Assembly: GCA_946885735.1 (NCBI GenBank)
Contig: CAMPGW010000016.1
Location: forward strand, 1-39,991
Direction of reading: 5' to 3'
Length of the DNA stretch: 39,991 bases
DNA from: an uncultured Gammaproteobacteria bacterium
GTDB taxonomy: Bacteria > Pseudomonadota > Gammaproteobacteria > Xanthomonadales > Xanthomonadaceae
The translations under genes and the position numbers were made by a program. Below are positions 1 to 7,654 of the stretch, in pieces. The number at the start of each line of letters is the position of its first letter. The stretch's first letter is position 1. The notes below the pieces were generated by a model, which searched no databases, was not told the origin of the DNA, and saw nothing but the letters and a program-made list of their open reading frames with translations.

Positions 1-1
1 C

Positions 2-589
2 CAGGGCCACGTCGCCTACCCCGAGAAGGCGCGCAACCCGATCCACGAGGCGATGGCCCCGCTAGCCGCGCTGTGCGCGCGCCGCTGGGACGAGGGGTAT
101 CCGCGCGAGGGCGCGGCCGAGTTCCCGCCCTCCAGTTTCCAGATCTCCAACATCCACGCCGGCACCGGCGCCAACAACGTCATCCCCGGTTCGTGCGAGG
201 TGGTGTTCAACGTCCGCTACAACCCGGGCTGGCAGGCGGCGGAGCTCGAGCGCGAGGTGCACGCCCTGCTCGATGCGCACGGGCTCGACTATTCCATTGC
301 CTGGCATCGCGGCGGCGAGCCTTTCCTGACCGGCGAGGGCCGCCTGCGTCAGGTTGCGCGCGCCGTGCTGCAAGCGCACTGCGGCCTCACGCCCGACGAG
401 AACACCGGCGGCGGCACCTCCGACGCACGCTTCATCGCGCCCCTGGGCGCCGAAGTCGTGGAGATGGGGCCGGTGAACGCCAGCATCCACAAGGTCGACG
501 AGCACGCCGCGCTGCAGGACCTCGAGCGCCTGCCCGCGATCTTCCGCGACATGGCCGAACGACTGCTCACGACAAGGGAACCGACATGA
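2..589 (+). CDS. dapE: Succinyl-diaminopimelate desuccinylase, C-terminal part (5' truncated by window)
   Basis: This is the C-terminal 195 residues or so of an M20-family zinc hydrolase that removes succinate from N-succinyl-LL-diaminopimelate in the lysine and peptidoglycan-precursor pathway. The first visible residues, [17 protein letters not shown], match the DapE segment following the catalytic core. The dimerisation (lid) domain follows ([16 protein letters not shown], then FNVRY). The catalytic domain then resumes with GGGTSDARF and the C-terminal metal-ligand motif NASIHKVDE (family form NATIHKVNE). The start lies outside the window. The stop TGA overlaps the ATG of the next gene (ATGA at 586-589), so the two are probably translationally coupled. 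I am confident of DapE rather than ArgE because of the GGTSD and IHKV motifs. Confidence 0.95.
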   Translation, partial: QGHVAYPEKARNPIHEAMAPLAALCARRWDEGYPREGAAEFPPSSFQISNIHAGTGANNVIPGSCEVVFNVRYNPGWQAAELEREVHALLDAHGLDYSIAWHRGGEPFLTGEGRLRQVARAVLQAHCGLTPDENTGGGTSDARFIAPLGAEVVEMGPVNASIHKVDEHAALQDLERLPAIFRDMAERLLTTREPT

Positions 590-1578
590 TCCAAAGCCTC
601 CTGATCGCCGCATCGCTGCTGGCAGCCGCACCCGTCGCCATCGCGGCCCCGCGCGACGGCCTGCCGCTGCGGCCGGCGCATACGTATTCGATCGTCGCCT
701 TCGATCCGGCCACCGGCCAGCTCGGCGCCGCCGTGCAGTCGCACTGGTTCTCGGTCGGCGGCAGCGTGATCTGGGCCGAGCCCGGCGTCGGCGCCGTCGC
801 CACCCAGAGCTTCATCGAGATGAGCTACGGACCGAACGGATTGGCGGCGATGCGCGGCGGCGCAAGCGCGCCCGAGGCGCTCGCCGGCCTGCTCGCCAAG
901 GACCAGCACACGAACGTGCGCCAGGTGGGCATGGTGGACGCGCAGGGCCGGGTTGCCGTCCACACCGGCGACAAGGCGATCGCCGCGCATTGCGAGATCG
1001 CCGGCGCCAACTTCACCGTGCAGGCCAACATGATGGCCAATGCCACCGTCTGCCCGGCGATGAAGGCCGCCTTCGAGAAAGGCCAGGGCGACCTCGCCGA
1101 ACGCATGATGCACGCGCTGGAAGCCGCACAGGCAGCCGGTGGCGATTTGCGCGGCAAGCAGTCGGCCGCCTTGCTGGTGGTCGCCGGCGACGCCGCCACG
1201 CCGGCGTGGAAGGGCCGCGTGTTCGACCTGCGCGTCGAGGATGCGCCCGAGCCCGTCGTCGAACTGCGTCGCCTGCTCGGTGTCGCGCGTACCTACCGCA
1301 AGATGACCGAGGGCGACGACCTGATGACGGTCGGCAAGGTCGAGGAGGCGCTGGCCGCCTACACCGAGGCCGAGCGCCTGTCGCCGGACAATGACGAGGC
1401 GGTGTTCTGGCACGCGGCGACGCTGGCCGCCATCGGCCGCGTGGACGAGAGCCTGCCGCTGTTCCAGAAGGCCTTCGCGATGAAGCCCGCCTGGCGCGAG
1501 CTGGTGCAGCGCCTGCCCGCCAGCGACCTGCTGCCGAAGGATCCGGCGCTGATGCAGCGGATTCTCGCTGTGCCCTGA
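586..1578 (+). CDS. DUF1028 family secreted protein with C-terminal TPR
   Basis: A 330-residue protein. Residues 1-20 form a typical signal peptide ending AIAA-PRDG, so it is exported. Residues about 28-225 match the DUF1028 family (Ntn-hydrolase-like fold): [19 protein letters not shown], then GAVATQS near the start, and [16 protein letters not shown] later. The family's substrate is not established. Residues about 235-330 contain TPR-like helices ([51 protein letters not shown], read in pieces). The start ATG overlaps the dapE stop by four bases, which fixes the start and suggests co-expression with lysine/peptidoglycan metabolism. The family call is strong; any enzymatic role is inference. 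Confidence 0.88.
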   Translation: MIQSLLIAASLLAAAPVAIAAPRDGLPLRPAHTYSIVAFDPATGQLGAAVQSHWFSVGGSVIWAEPGVGAVATQSFIEMSYGPNGLAAMRGGASAPEALAGLLAKDQHTNVRQVGMVDAQGRVAVHTGDKAIAAHCEIAGANFTVQANMMANATVCPAMKAAFEKGQGDLAERMMHALEAAQAAGGDLRGKQSAALLVVAGDAATPAWKGRVFDLRVEDAPEPVVELRRLLGVARTYRKMTEGDDLMTVGKVEEALAAYTEAERLSPDNDEAVFWHAATLAAIGRVDESLPLFQKAFAMKPAWRELVQRLPASDLLPKDPALMQRILAVP

Positions 1579-1586
1579 GGCCAGAC

Positions 1587-1605
1587 GCCCGCGCGCCCCG
1601 CGGGC
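1587..1605. terminator. GC hairpin between convergent genes
   Basis: A perfect 7-bp inverted repeat, GCCCGCG (1587-1593) and CGCGGGC (1599-1605), with a 5-base loop fills the short gap between the convergent DUF1028 and diguanylate cyclase genes. There is no T-run on either side, so it may act as a bidirectional pause, mRNA 3'-end protection or weak terminator rather than a classical intrinsic terminator. Confidence 0.45.
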
Positions 1606-2742
1606 TCAGCCATCCACCGGCACCGGCGCTGGCGAGCCGGCCGCGGCGGGAGGCGTCGCGTACTCGTAGCGACCGCGGCCCTTGGCCTTGGCTGCGTACA
1701 TCGCGCGGTCCGCATTGCGACGCAGGATCTCCGGCTGCGTTCCATCATCGGGAAAGATCGCGATGCCGACGCTCGCACCCACCGAAATCCTCCGCCCTTC
1801 GTGCAGCACCGGCTCGGAGGCGGCATGCACGAGCTTGGCGGCGACCTTGCCCGCGAGCGCCGCGTCGGCCAGGCCACCGACGACCGCCAGGAATTCGTCG
1901 CCGCCGAGTCGCGCGACCGTGTCTTCCTCGCGCAGGCAGTCGCGCATGCGCAGGGCGCAGGCGCGAAGCACGGCGTCGCCGGCGTCGTGGCCGAGCTGGT
2001 CGTTCACCTGCTTGAAGCCGTCCAGGTCCACGTAGAGCACTGCGACGCGGCGACCGGAGCGCCGCGCCATGCGCAACGCCATCTGGATCCGGTCGGTGGC
2101 CAGGCTGCCCAGCGGCAGGCCGGTCAGCGGGTCGTGCAGCGACAGGCGCTCGATCTCGTCGCGCTGCTCCTTGATGCGCAGCAGCAGCCGTTCGAAGGCG
2201 CGCGCGTAGCCGCCGAAGGCCTGCAGCAGCAGCACCGAAACCAGGCCCGTGACCACGATGGTCGCCAGCCATGAGGACGGCAGCACCGCGTAACGTTCGG
2301 GCGGGATGGCAGGTTGCAGCGTACCGCTGACGAAACCGACGGCCGCGACCACCAGCACTGCGCCGGTCAGCAGCGACGAGACGATGCCCACGCGCGGCGA
2401 GAACAGCGTCGTCGCCACCAGGCAGCTGAGCACCATCCACCAGATGCCCGAGGCCGCCAATCCGAAGTTGAACACCGCCGGCAACCCGACCAGCCAGAGC
2501 AGGCCGAACAGCAGGCCGCTGCGCCACGCGTAGGGCAGGCGATGGTTGGCCAGCGCGACCGCCGCCATTACCAGCGCGATCGCCAGATGGTAGGCGTAGA
2601 GCGGCAGCCAGGTGCCGTAGGCGATGCGCAAGGCGGTCATCGGCAGCGACAGCAAGGCGATCACCAGCAGCCCGCGCCAGAGCTTGCCGACGAATTCGTA
2701 ACGGACGGCGGCGATGTCGGGGTCGGTGAAGTTCATCGGCAT
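1606..2742 (-). CDS. Membrane diguanylate cyclase (GGDEF domain)
   Basis: A 378-residue protein that should make cyclic di-GMP from two GTP. Residues about 15-180 hold five or six hydrophobic segments (LWRGLLVIALLSLPM; YHLAIALVMAAVALA; SGLLFGLLWLVGLPAVF; GIVSSLLTGAVLVVAAVGFV; and WLATIVVTGLVSVLLL), a membrane sensor resembling MASE-type regions. A short coiled segment leads to the GGDEF domain from about residue 205. The signature RLGGDEF is intact at 280-284, and the product-inhibition I-site R-E-E-D stands five residues before it, so feedback control by c-di-GMP is expected. The start ATG at 2742 has a second in-frame ATG two codons later (MPMNFTD) and no clear Shine-Dalgarno site. It lies 63 bases downstream of the acylase gene on the same strand and may be co-transcribed with it. 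Confidence 0.92.
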   Translation of the reverse strand: MPMNFTDPDIAAVRYEFVGKLWRGLLVIALLSLPMTALRIAYGTWLPLYAYHLAIALVMAAVALANHRLPYAWRSGLLFGLLWLVGLPAVFNFGLAASGIWWMVLSCLVATTLFSPRVGIVSSLLTGAVLVVAAVGFVSGTLQPAIPPERYAVLPSSWLATIVVTGLVSVLLLQAFGGYARAFERLLLRIKEQRDEIERLSLHDPLTGLPLGSLATDRIQMALRMARRSGRRVAVLYVDLDGFKQVNDQLGHDAGDAVLRACALRMRDCLREEDTVARLGGDEFLAVVGGLADAALAGKVAAKLVHAASEPVLHEGRRISVGASVGIAIFPDDGTQPEILRRNADRAMYAAKAKGRGRYEYATPPAAAGSPAPVPVDG

Positions 2743-2805
2743 GGCTGCAGTGGTGTCTGGAGCTTAGGGCCTGTGGCGCACACCAGGGGTGCGGTGCGTC
2801 GCGTT

Positions 2806-5136
2806 TCACGGGCGCAGCGAAAGCGTGTGCGCGGCCGTGCCGGGCAGGAAGGGCGTCGCGTCACCCCGAACCCATGCCGCATGCCCCGCGCCCCAGAACG
2901 GCGACAGCGGATGCCCGCTGGCGCCGCCGGGCATGTGCACGATGCCGTCTTCCTCGTGGCCGGGCGAGACCACCATGCGTTCGGAAGCACCAAAGGAAGG
3001 CGACTGCACGCGCGGCATGGCGCCGTCGCCGGCGAGGGGCTCGCGCGGCATGCATAGCCAGGGCTTGATCGGCGCGGGAAGTGCGCCCGCCAACGGGTGG
3101 CAGATGTGCGCGGTGTTGTGCTCGCCCCAATCACGCTCAGCGAGCGGACCCTGCGCGCCGAGCTCGGCGACGACTTGCTGCGCAGCCTCCAGCTCCAGCG
3201 CTTCCCAATGCATGAAGCGCCGCGGCAACAGGTGGGGTGGCCGGGTGCTCGCCAGCGGCCAGGCCACGCCTTCGATCTGCGGCAGGTCGGGCATGATGAA
3301 GTCGCCGCCGAGCTCGGCCATCGCCGGCGCCATCAGCCCGTGGCGGATGCGTTCGACCATGGCCAGTCGCCAGGCGCGGGTGATGCGGAAGCTCACCGCC
3401 CCGGGCGAAGCGCGGCCCTCCCAATGGCGCGTGGCGGCCTCGAGCTGCTTCCACGCCGGATCCTGCGATGCCTGCGCACGCTCGCGCAGCAGGCGCCACC
3501 AACGCTCGAGGAAGATCGCCCGATCGTCGAGCTGGATGGCGAGCAGGTCGCGCTCGGCGAAGCGTTCGCGGGCGAACAACGCATTGCGGATCTGCCGGGC
3601 CCGCGCGCCGTTGGCGAGACCGGCGTCGCCGACACGGGCGAGTTCGGCACCGTCGAGCGTGCGCGCATTCGCAGTCCAGAGCCTGTGCATCGCGGGGCGG
3701 GTGATCGCGGGGCCGCTGGACACCGGCCAGCCCGCGGGCGCCGCCGGCGCGACGATCGCCTGCTTCGCATCGGCGTTGGCCGGCCGCACCGGCACCTGCC
3801 CGACCAGCTTCCATGCGATGTCGCCATGGCGGTCCGCGAGCAGCAGGTTCTGCTGCGGAATGCCGACGTCGGTGGCCATCGCGAGCGCCTCGTCGAGGTT
3901 GGCGGCATGCGCGAAATCGGCCAGGCCCAGCGTCAGCGATCCGGGCCGGTGCGCGATCCAGTACAGCGCCAGCCGCGTCCCGTCGGCGTCGCGCTCCAGT
4001 ACCGGGCCCCAGTCGGTCTCGTCCACATCGAGTTGGATGTCGGTGCCGCCCTTGACGTGGATCACCTCGCGCACCGTGCGCAGCGGCGTCCGGTTGCTGA
4101 CGCGGATCCAGTCCGACCAGTCGCCATAGCTGTTGGTGAAACCCCAGGCGACGTGGCGGTTGCTGCCCACCACCACCAGCGGCGTGCCCGGCAAGGTGAA
4201 GCCGGACACGTCGACACGTCCGCCGGGAGCGCGCGCATCGGCGTACAGCAGTCGCGCGCGGAACCAGATGTTGGGGGCGCGCAGGCCCAGGTGCATGTCA
4301 TTGGCGAGGATCGCGCGGCCATCGGCGGTCAGCGCCTTGTCCACCGCGAAGTTGTTGCTGCCGGGCGCGGCGGGTTCCGAATCGCCATGCTCGCGCTCGG
4401 TGGGCGGCATGGGCAGCGTGCGCAGGTCGAGCTCCGCCGGCGAGGGCAGGGCGACGTTGCCGCGGGCGCGGCCGACCAGGGGCGCGTCCCACTCGGTGCC
4501 GTCGGCGGCGATCAGGCGATACAGCGCGGCCGGCACTGCCTGGCGGATGCGCAACAGCGCCAGCTCGCGCGAATTGGTTTCGTCCTGCAGGTCGAAGAAC
4601 ATCGCATAGCCTGCCAGGCCGGTGTCCTCGGGCCGCCAGGCTTCTGGCTGGGCGCGCAGCAGCAGGTAGGGCCAGGGACGCACGCGCAGGCCCTGCAGGC
4701 CGGCATTCACGCCATTGGTATAGGCCTGCAGCATCGGCATGCGCTCGCCGGCGACGCTCGCCAGGTTGGCCTGCACCCTGGCGCGCATGCGATGCACGCG
4801 CAACTCGCGGTCGCGATCCACGGCGATGTTTCCGAACAAGGCCGACAGCTCGCCGGCGGCCGAACGCCGCAGCAGGTCCATCTCGAAGAAACGCTCCTGC
4901 GCATGCACGTAGCCCAGTGCGCGGACCGCGTCGAGTTCGTTGGCCGCGCGGATCGTTGCCGAACCAAGGGCGTCGCGCTCGATGCTGACTGGCGCCGACA
5001 GCCCGGGCAGGGTCAGCTCGCCCTCCAGGCTCGCCAGGCTGCCGCGCATCGCCCACCACCCGGCGGCGAAGGCGAGTGCCAGCAGGACCAGCAGCACCAG
5101 CACGGCACGCAGCGCGAAGCGGGCAAGACGGGCCAT
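2806..5136 (-). CDS. Penicillin acylase family protein (peptidase S45, Ntn hydrolase)
   Basis: A 776-residue N-terminal-nucleophile amidohydrolase of the S45 family, which includes penicillin G acylases, cephalosporin acylases and AHL acylases. A membrane anchor or signal segment lies at about residues 5-27 (ALRAVLVLLVLLALAFAAGW). The predicted alpha chain and linker run to G259, where self-cleavage would expose the nucleophile Ser260 in the motif GSNNFAVD. The beta chain continues with LANDMHLGLRAPNIWF and VVGSNRHVAWGFTNSYGDWSD, both hallmarks of the family. I chose ATG 5136 over upstream in-frame starts because GGAGG lies five bases before it (5142-5146). The natural substrate cannot be read from sequence; N-acyl homoserine lactones or other acyl amides are possible. 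The gene is divergent from the asnB leader. Confidence 0.9.
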   Translation of the reverse strand: MARLARFALRAVLVLLVLLALAFAAGWWAMRGSLASLEGELTLPGLSAPVSIERDALGSATIRAANELDAVRALGYVHAQERFFEMDLLRRSAAGELSALFGNIAVDRDRELRVHRMRARVQANLASVAGERMPMLQAYTNGVNAGLQGLRVRPWPYLLLRAQPEAWRPEDTGLAGYAMFFDLQDETNSRELALLRIRQAVPAALYRLIAADGTEWDAPLVGRARGNVALPSPAELDLRTLPMPPTEREHGDSEPAAPGSNNFAVDKALTADGRAILANDMHLGLRAPNIWFRARLLYADARAPGGRVDVSGFTLPGTPLVVVGSNRHVAWGFTNSYGDWSDWIRVSNRTPLRTVREVIHVKGGTDIQLDVDETDWGPVLERDADGTRLALYWIAHRPGSLTLGLADFAHAANLDEALAMATDVGIPQQNLLLADRHGDIAWKLVGQVPVRPANADAKQAIVAPAAPAGWPVSSGPAITRPAMHRLWTANARTLDGAELARVGDAGLANGARARQIRNALFARERFAERDLLAIQLDDRAIFLERWWRLLRERAQASQDPAWKQLEAATRHWEGRASPGAVSFRITRAWRLAMVERIRHGLMAPAMAELGGDFIMPDLPQIEGVAWPLASTRPPHLLPRRFMHWEALELEAAQQVVAELGAQGPLAERDWGEHNTAHICHPLAGALPAPIKPWLCMPREPLAGDGAMPRVQSPSFGASERMVVSPGHEEDGIVHMPGGASGHPLSPFWGAGHAAWVRGDATPFLPGTAAHTLSLRP

Positions 5137-5181
5137 GGTGGCCTCCGGACGGGGTCCCGACATGCTCGCATCGCTGGGAGC

Positions 5182-5210
5182 TTGCGCCAAGGCCGCGACT
5201 GCGCTTCAAT
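5182..5210 (+). promoter_or_regulatory. Candidate promoter of the asnB leader transcript
   Basis: TTGCGC (5182-5187) and TTCAAT (5205-5210) are separated by 17 bases. The -10 matches the sigma-70 consensus at four of six positions, the -35 at three. The -10 ends six bases before the leader peptide ATG at 5217, so transcription would begin at or next to that ATG, which would make the leader peptide message leaderless or nearly so. No convincing Shine-Dalgarno site precedes the ATG, which fits. This is inferred from motif and spacing only. Confidence 0.4.
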
Positions 5211-5216
5211 CGGCCC

Positions 5217-5285
5217 ATGAGCCCGCGCCTGCGCAATGCCAATAACCGGAACGACAACGCCGTCCCCTCGCGGGTCGACGATTAG
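5217..5285 (+). CDS. Asparagine-rich leader peptide of asnB (22 residues)
   Basis: A short ORF, M-S-P-R-L-R-N-A-N-N-R-N-D-N-A-V-P-S-R-V-D-D then TAG. Five of the eight residues 7-14 are Asn (codons AAT, AAT, AAC, AAC, AAC between 5235 and 5258), an extreme enrichment directly upstream of an asparagine synthetase gene. It has the size and placement of classical attenuation leader peptides (about 14-30 codons, control codons in the middle, stop a little before the antiterminator loop). A ribosome reaching the stop at 5283-5285 would cover 5270-5277, the segment that would otherwise pair with the terminator's 5' arm. Its role would be sensing of Asn-tRNA charging, not the peptide itself. No homologue search was possible. 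Confidence 0.8.
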   Translation: MSPRLRNANNRNDNAVPSRVDD

Positions 5286-5324
5286 GCGCGCCCGCCCAGG
5301 CTTTCCCGATCCCCGACGACCCGC
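5221..5324 (+). promoter_or_regulatory. Mutually exclusive RNA pairings of the asnB attenuator (segments 1, 2 and 3)
   Basis: Segment 2 (5270-5277, GCGGGTCG) is exactly complementary over eight bases to segment 3 (5317-5324, CGACCCGC), which overlaps the 5' arm of the terminator hairpin (5319-5326). The 2:3 helix therefore excludes the terminator. Segment 1 (5221-5227, GCCCGCG), just before the Asn codons, pairs with 5269-5275 over seven bases including one G-U, which would sequester segment 2. A ribosome stalled at the first Asn codons covers segment 1 and frees segment 2 for antitermination. A ribosome at the stop codon covers segment 2, and no translation lets 1:2 form; both allow termination. 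The pairings are seen in the sequence; the regulatory cycle is inferred from the trp and his precedents. Confidence 0.72.
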
Positions 5325-5344
5325 ACCGCAAGTGCGGGTTTTTT
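5319..5344 (+). terminator. Intrinsic terminator within the asnB leader (attenuator)
   Basis: A perfect 8-bp stem ACCCGCAC (5319-5326) and GTGCGGGT (5332-5339) with loop CGCAA, running straight into six T (5339-5344). It is the only strong T-run hairpin I find in the window. No annotated gene precedes it on this strand, since the upstream gene is divergent, so it ends the leader transcript rather than a neighbouring operon. It lies 33 bases before the asnB start. Confidence 0.9.
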
Positions 5345-5377
5345 ATTGCGCGCGATTTTCCACAAGGACCCCGACCC

Positions 5378-7045
5378 ATGTGTTCCATCCTCGGCCTCTT
5401 CGACCCCACGCCCGGCGCGGACCTGTCCCTGTTGCGCCCGCTGGCCCTGGCCCTGTCGGCACGCCAGCGCCATCGCGGCCCCGACTGGTCCGGCGTGGTC
5501 GCGGCCCCGAATTGCCTGCTGGTGCATGAGCGTCTGGCGATCGTGGATCCGGCGGGCGGGGCGCAACCGCTGCGCTCGGCCGATGGGCGCCTGGCCCTGG
5601 CGGTGAACGGCGAGATCTACAACCACCGGGAACTGGAAGGCGAACTCCTGACGCCGTACGACTTCCAGTCCGGCTCGGATTGCGAGGTGATCAACGCCCT
5701 CTACCTGGAGGGCGGGCCGGAGGCGTTCGCGCGGCTCAATGGCATCTACGCCTTCGCACTGTGGGACGCGACGCAACGTCGCCTCGTCATCGCGCGTGAT
5801 CCGCTGGGCGTGTGCCCGCTGTACTGGGGCCATGACGGCGACGGCCGCTTGTGGCTGGCCTCGGAGATGAAGGCGCTGGCGCGGCACTGCGCGGACGTGG
5901 CGGCGTTCCCGCCCGGGCACGTGTACGACAGCGCGACTGGCGAGCTCACGTTCTTCCACTCCCGCGCGTGGCGCGACTACGACGCCGTTGCCGGCCATGG
6001 CGTCGCGCCTGCCGCCCTGCGCGCGGCCTTCGAGCAAGCCGTGAATCGCCAGTTGATGACCGACGTGCCTTACGGCGTGTTGCTGTCCGGTGGCCTCGAC
6101 TCCTCGCTGGTGGCAGCCTGCGCTGCCCGCTTCGCCCGCCAGCGCGTCGAGGACGACGATCGCGCCGAGGCCTGGTGGCCGCGCCTGCACAGTTTCGCCA
6201 TCGGAATGGACGGCTCGCCCGACCTGGCCGCGGCCGAAGTCGCGGCGAAGGCGCTCGGCACCGTGCACCACGGCTTCACTTACCGCTTCGAGGAAGGGCT
6301 CGACGCGCTGCCGGACGTCATCCGCCACATCGAAAGCTACGACGTCACCACCGTTCGCGCGTCCACGCCGATGTACCTCCTGGCGCGGCGCATCAAGGCC
6401 ATGGGCGTGAAGATGGTGCTATCGGGCGAGGGCAGCGACGAGATCTTCGGCGGTTACCTGTATTTCCACAAGGCACCGAACGCGCGCGAGTTCCACGAGG
6501 AATGCGTGCGCAAGCTGGGCGCCCTGCACCAGTACGATTGCCTGCGCGCCAACAAGGCGATGATGGCCTGGGGCGTGGAAGCGCGTGTGCCCTTCCTCGA
6601 CCTCGAGTTCCTCGACTTGGCGATGGGCATGGATGCGACCCACAAGATGGTCGCGCCGGGGCGTATCGAAAAGGCCGTGCTGCGCGAGGCCTTCGAGGGC
6701 GTGCTGCCGCCGGAAATCCTCTGGCGGCAGAAGGAACAGTTCAGCGACGGCGTCGGCTATGGCTGGATCGATGGATTGAAGGCCCATGCCGAGGCGCGCG
6801 TCAGCGACGCGATGCTGGCGGAGGCCGCGCTGCGCTTCCCGATCAACCCGCCGCAGTCCAAGGAAGCGTACTGGTACCGCGAGCTGTTCGAACGCGAGTT
6901 CCCCGGCGAGGCCTGCGCGCGCACGGTGCCCGGCGGCAAATCCATCGCCTGCTCCTCGCCGGTGGCGATCGCTTGGGATGCGGCCTTCGCGGCGGCCGCC
7001 GATCCGTCCGGACGCGCGGTGGTGGGCGTGCATGCCGGCGATTGA
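5378..7045 (+). CDS. asnB: Asparagine synthase B (glutamine-hydrolysing)
   Basis: A 555-residue two-domain enzyme that makes asparagine from aspartate, glutamine and ATP. Cys2 after the initiator Met is the N-terminal nucleophile of the glutaminase domain (MCSILGLFDPTPG, with RHRGPDWSG and VNGEIYNHREL downstream). The synthetase domain carries the PP-loop SGGLDSS at about residues 237-243, and further family motifs LSGEGSDEIFGGY and ARVPFLDLEFLDLAMG. The length is that of E. coli AsnB (about 554). The ATG at 5378 is preceded by AAGGA (5364-5368) with nine-base spacing. Transcription must cross the leader terminator at 5319-5344, so expression is likely set by asparaginyl-tRNA charging through the leader peptide. 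Confidence 0.97.
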   Translation: MCSILGLFDPTPGADLSLLRPLALALSARQRHRGPDWSGVVAAPNCLLVHERLAIVDPAGGAQPLRSADGRLALAVNGEIYNHRELEGELLTPYDFQSGSDCEVINALYLEGGPEAFARLNGIYAFALWDATQRRLVIARDPLGVCPLYWGHDGDGRLWLASEMKALARHCADVAAFPPGHVYDSATGELTFFHSRAWRDYDAVAGHGVAPAALRAAFEQAVNRQLMTDVPYGVLLSGGLDSSLVAACAARFARQRVEDDDRAEAWWPRLHSFAIGMDGSPDLAAAEVAAKALGTVHHGFTYRFEEGLDALPDVIRHIESYDVTTVRASTPMYLLARRIKAMGVKMVLSGEGSDEIFGGYLYFHKAPNAREFHEECVRKLGALHQYDCLRANKAMMAWGVEARVPFLDLEFLDLAMGMDATHKMVAPGRIEKAVLREAFEGVLPPEILWRQKEQFSDGVGYGWIDGLKAHAEARVSDAMLAEAALRFPINPPQSKEAYWYRELFEREFPGEACARTVPGGKSIACSSPVAIAWDAAFAAAADPSGRAVVGVHAGD

Positions 7046-7087
7046 ACCGAATCCGCGCCCGCAGGCACCTATGATGCAGGCAACCCC

Positions 7088-7654
7088 ATGGCGAGCGCCG
7101 TGACCCGCGACAGCGAACGCATCTACGACGAGTACCTGGTGGTCGCGGCCGTGGCCGGCGACCGCCCGGCGCTCGAGCGCCTGGTGGCGCGCTGGCAGCC
7201 GCGGCTGCTCCGCCATGCCTGGCGGGTGCTGGGCGACGCCGATCGTGCCCGCGACATGGTGCAGGAGGCCTGGATGGAGATCATGCGTGGCCTGGCGCGG
7301 CTCGATGACGCCGCGGCCTTCCCGGCCTGGTCGTATCGCATCGTGACGCGCCGCTGCCAGCGCGCCTTTCATCGGCAGCTGCGCGAGCCGCTGGAATCGC
7401 TGGACGAGGACGCAGGCCACGACCCGCCGGCGCCCGAGCACGCCTCCGCGGAGTTCGCCACCGAACTGGCGATCGTGCAGGAGGCCATCGCCTTGCTGCC
7501 GCCGCTGCAGCGCGCGGCGCTGGGACTGTTCTATCTGGAAGGCATGGGCGTGGCGGAGATCGCCATCGCCCTCGACGTACCCCCGGGCACGGTCAAGACC
7601 CGGCTGATGCACGCGCGCCGCAAGGTCCGCGCACGACTGGAGACACCGCAATGA
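7088..7654 (+). CDS. RNA polymerase sigma factor, ECF-like (sigma-70 regions 2 and 4)
   Basis: A 188-residue sigma factor. Region 2 covers about residues 18-95 (ALERLVARWQPRLLRHAWRVLGD, then RDMVQEAWMEIMRGLARLDD and FPAWSYRIVTRRC). Region 4 covers about 130-185 (LPPLQRAALGLFYLEGMGVAEIA, then ALDVPPGTVKTRLMHARRKVR) and ends in a normal helix-turn-helix. There is no region 1 or 3, as in the extracytoplasmic-function group. A TATGAT -10-like element stands at 7070-7075, twelve bases before the ATG. The stop overlaps the ATG of the following DUF6768 membrane protein (ATGA at 7651-7654), the arrangement usual for a sigma factor with its regulator. The regulon is unknown. Confidence 0.9.
   Translation: MASAVTRDSERIYDEYLVVAAVAGDRPALERLVARWQPRLLRHAWRVLGDADRARDMVQEAWMEIMRGLARLDDAAAFPAWSYRIVTRRCQRAFHRQLREPLESLDEDAGHDPPAPEHASAEFATELAIVQEAIALLPPLQRAALGLFYLEGMGVAEIAIALDVPPGTVKTRLMHARRKVRARLETPQ

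Noticed and set aside
62..631. Long open frames opposite dapE and many other genes (for example 349-1413, 3097-5220, 11205-12851 and 32501-34654)
   Set aside because: They mirror real genes in other frames, are rich in Arg/Ala/Gly or His/Gln, and show no family motif; they arise from the high GC content.
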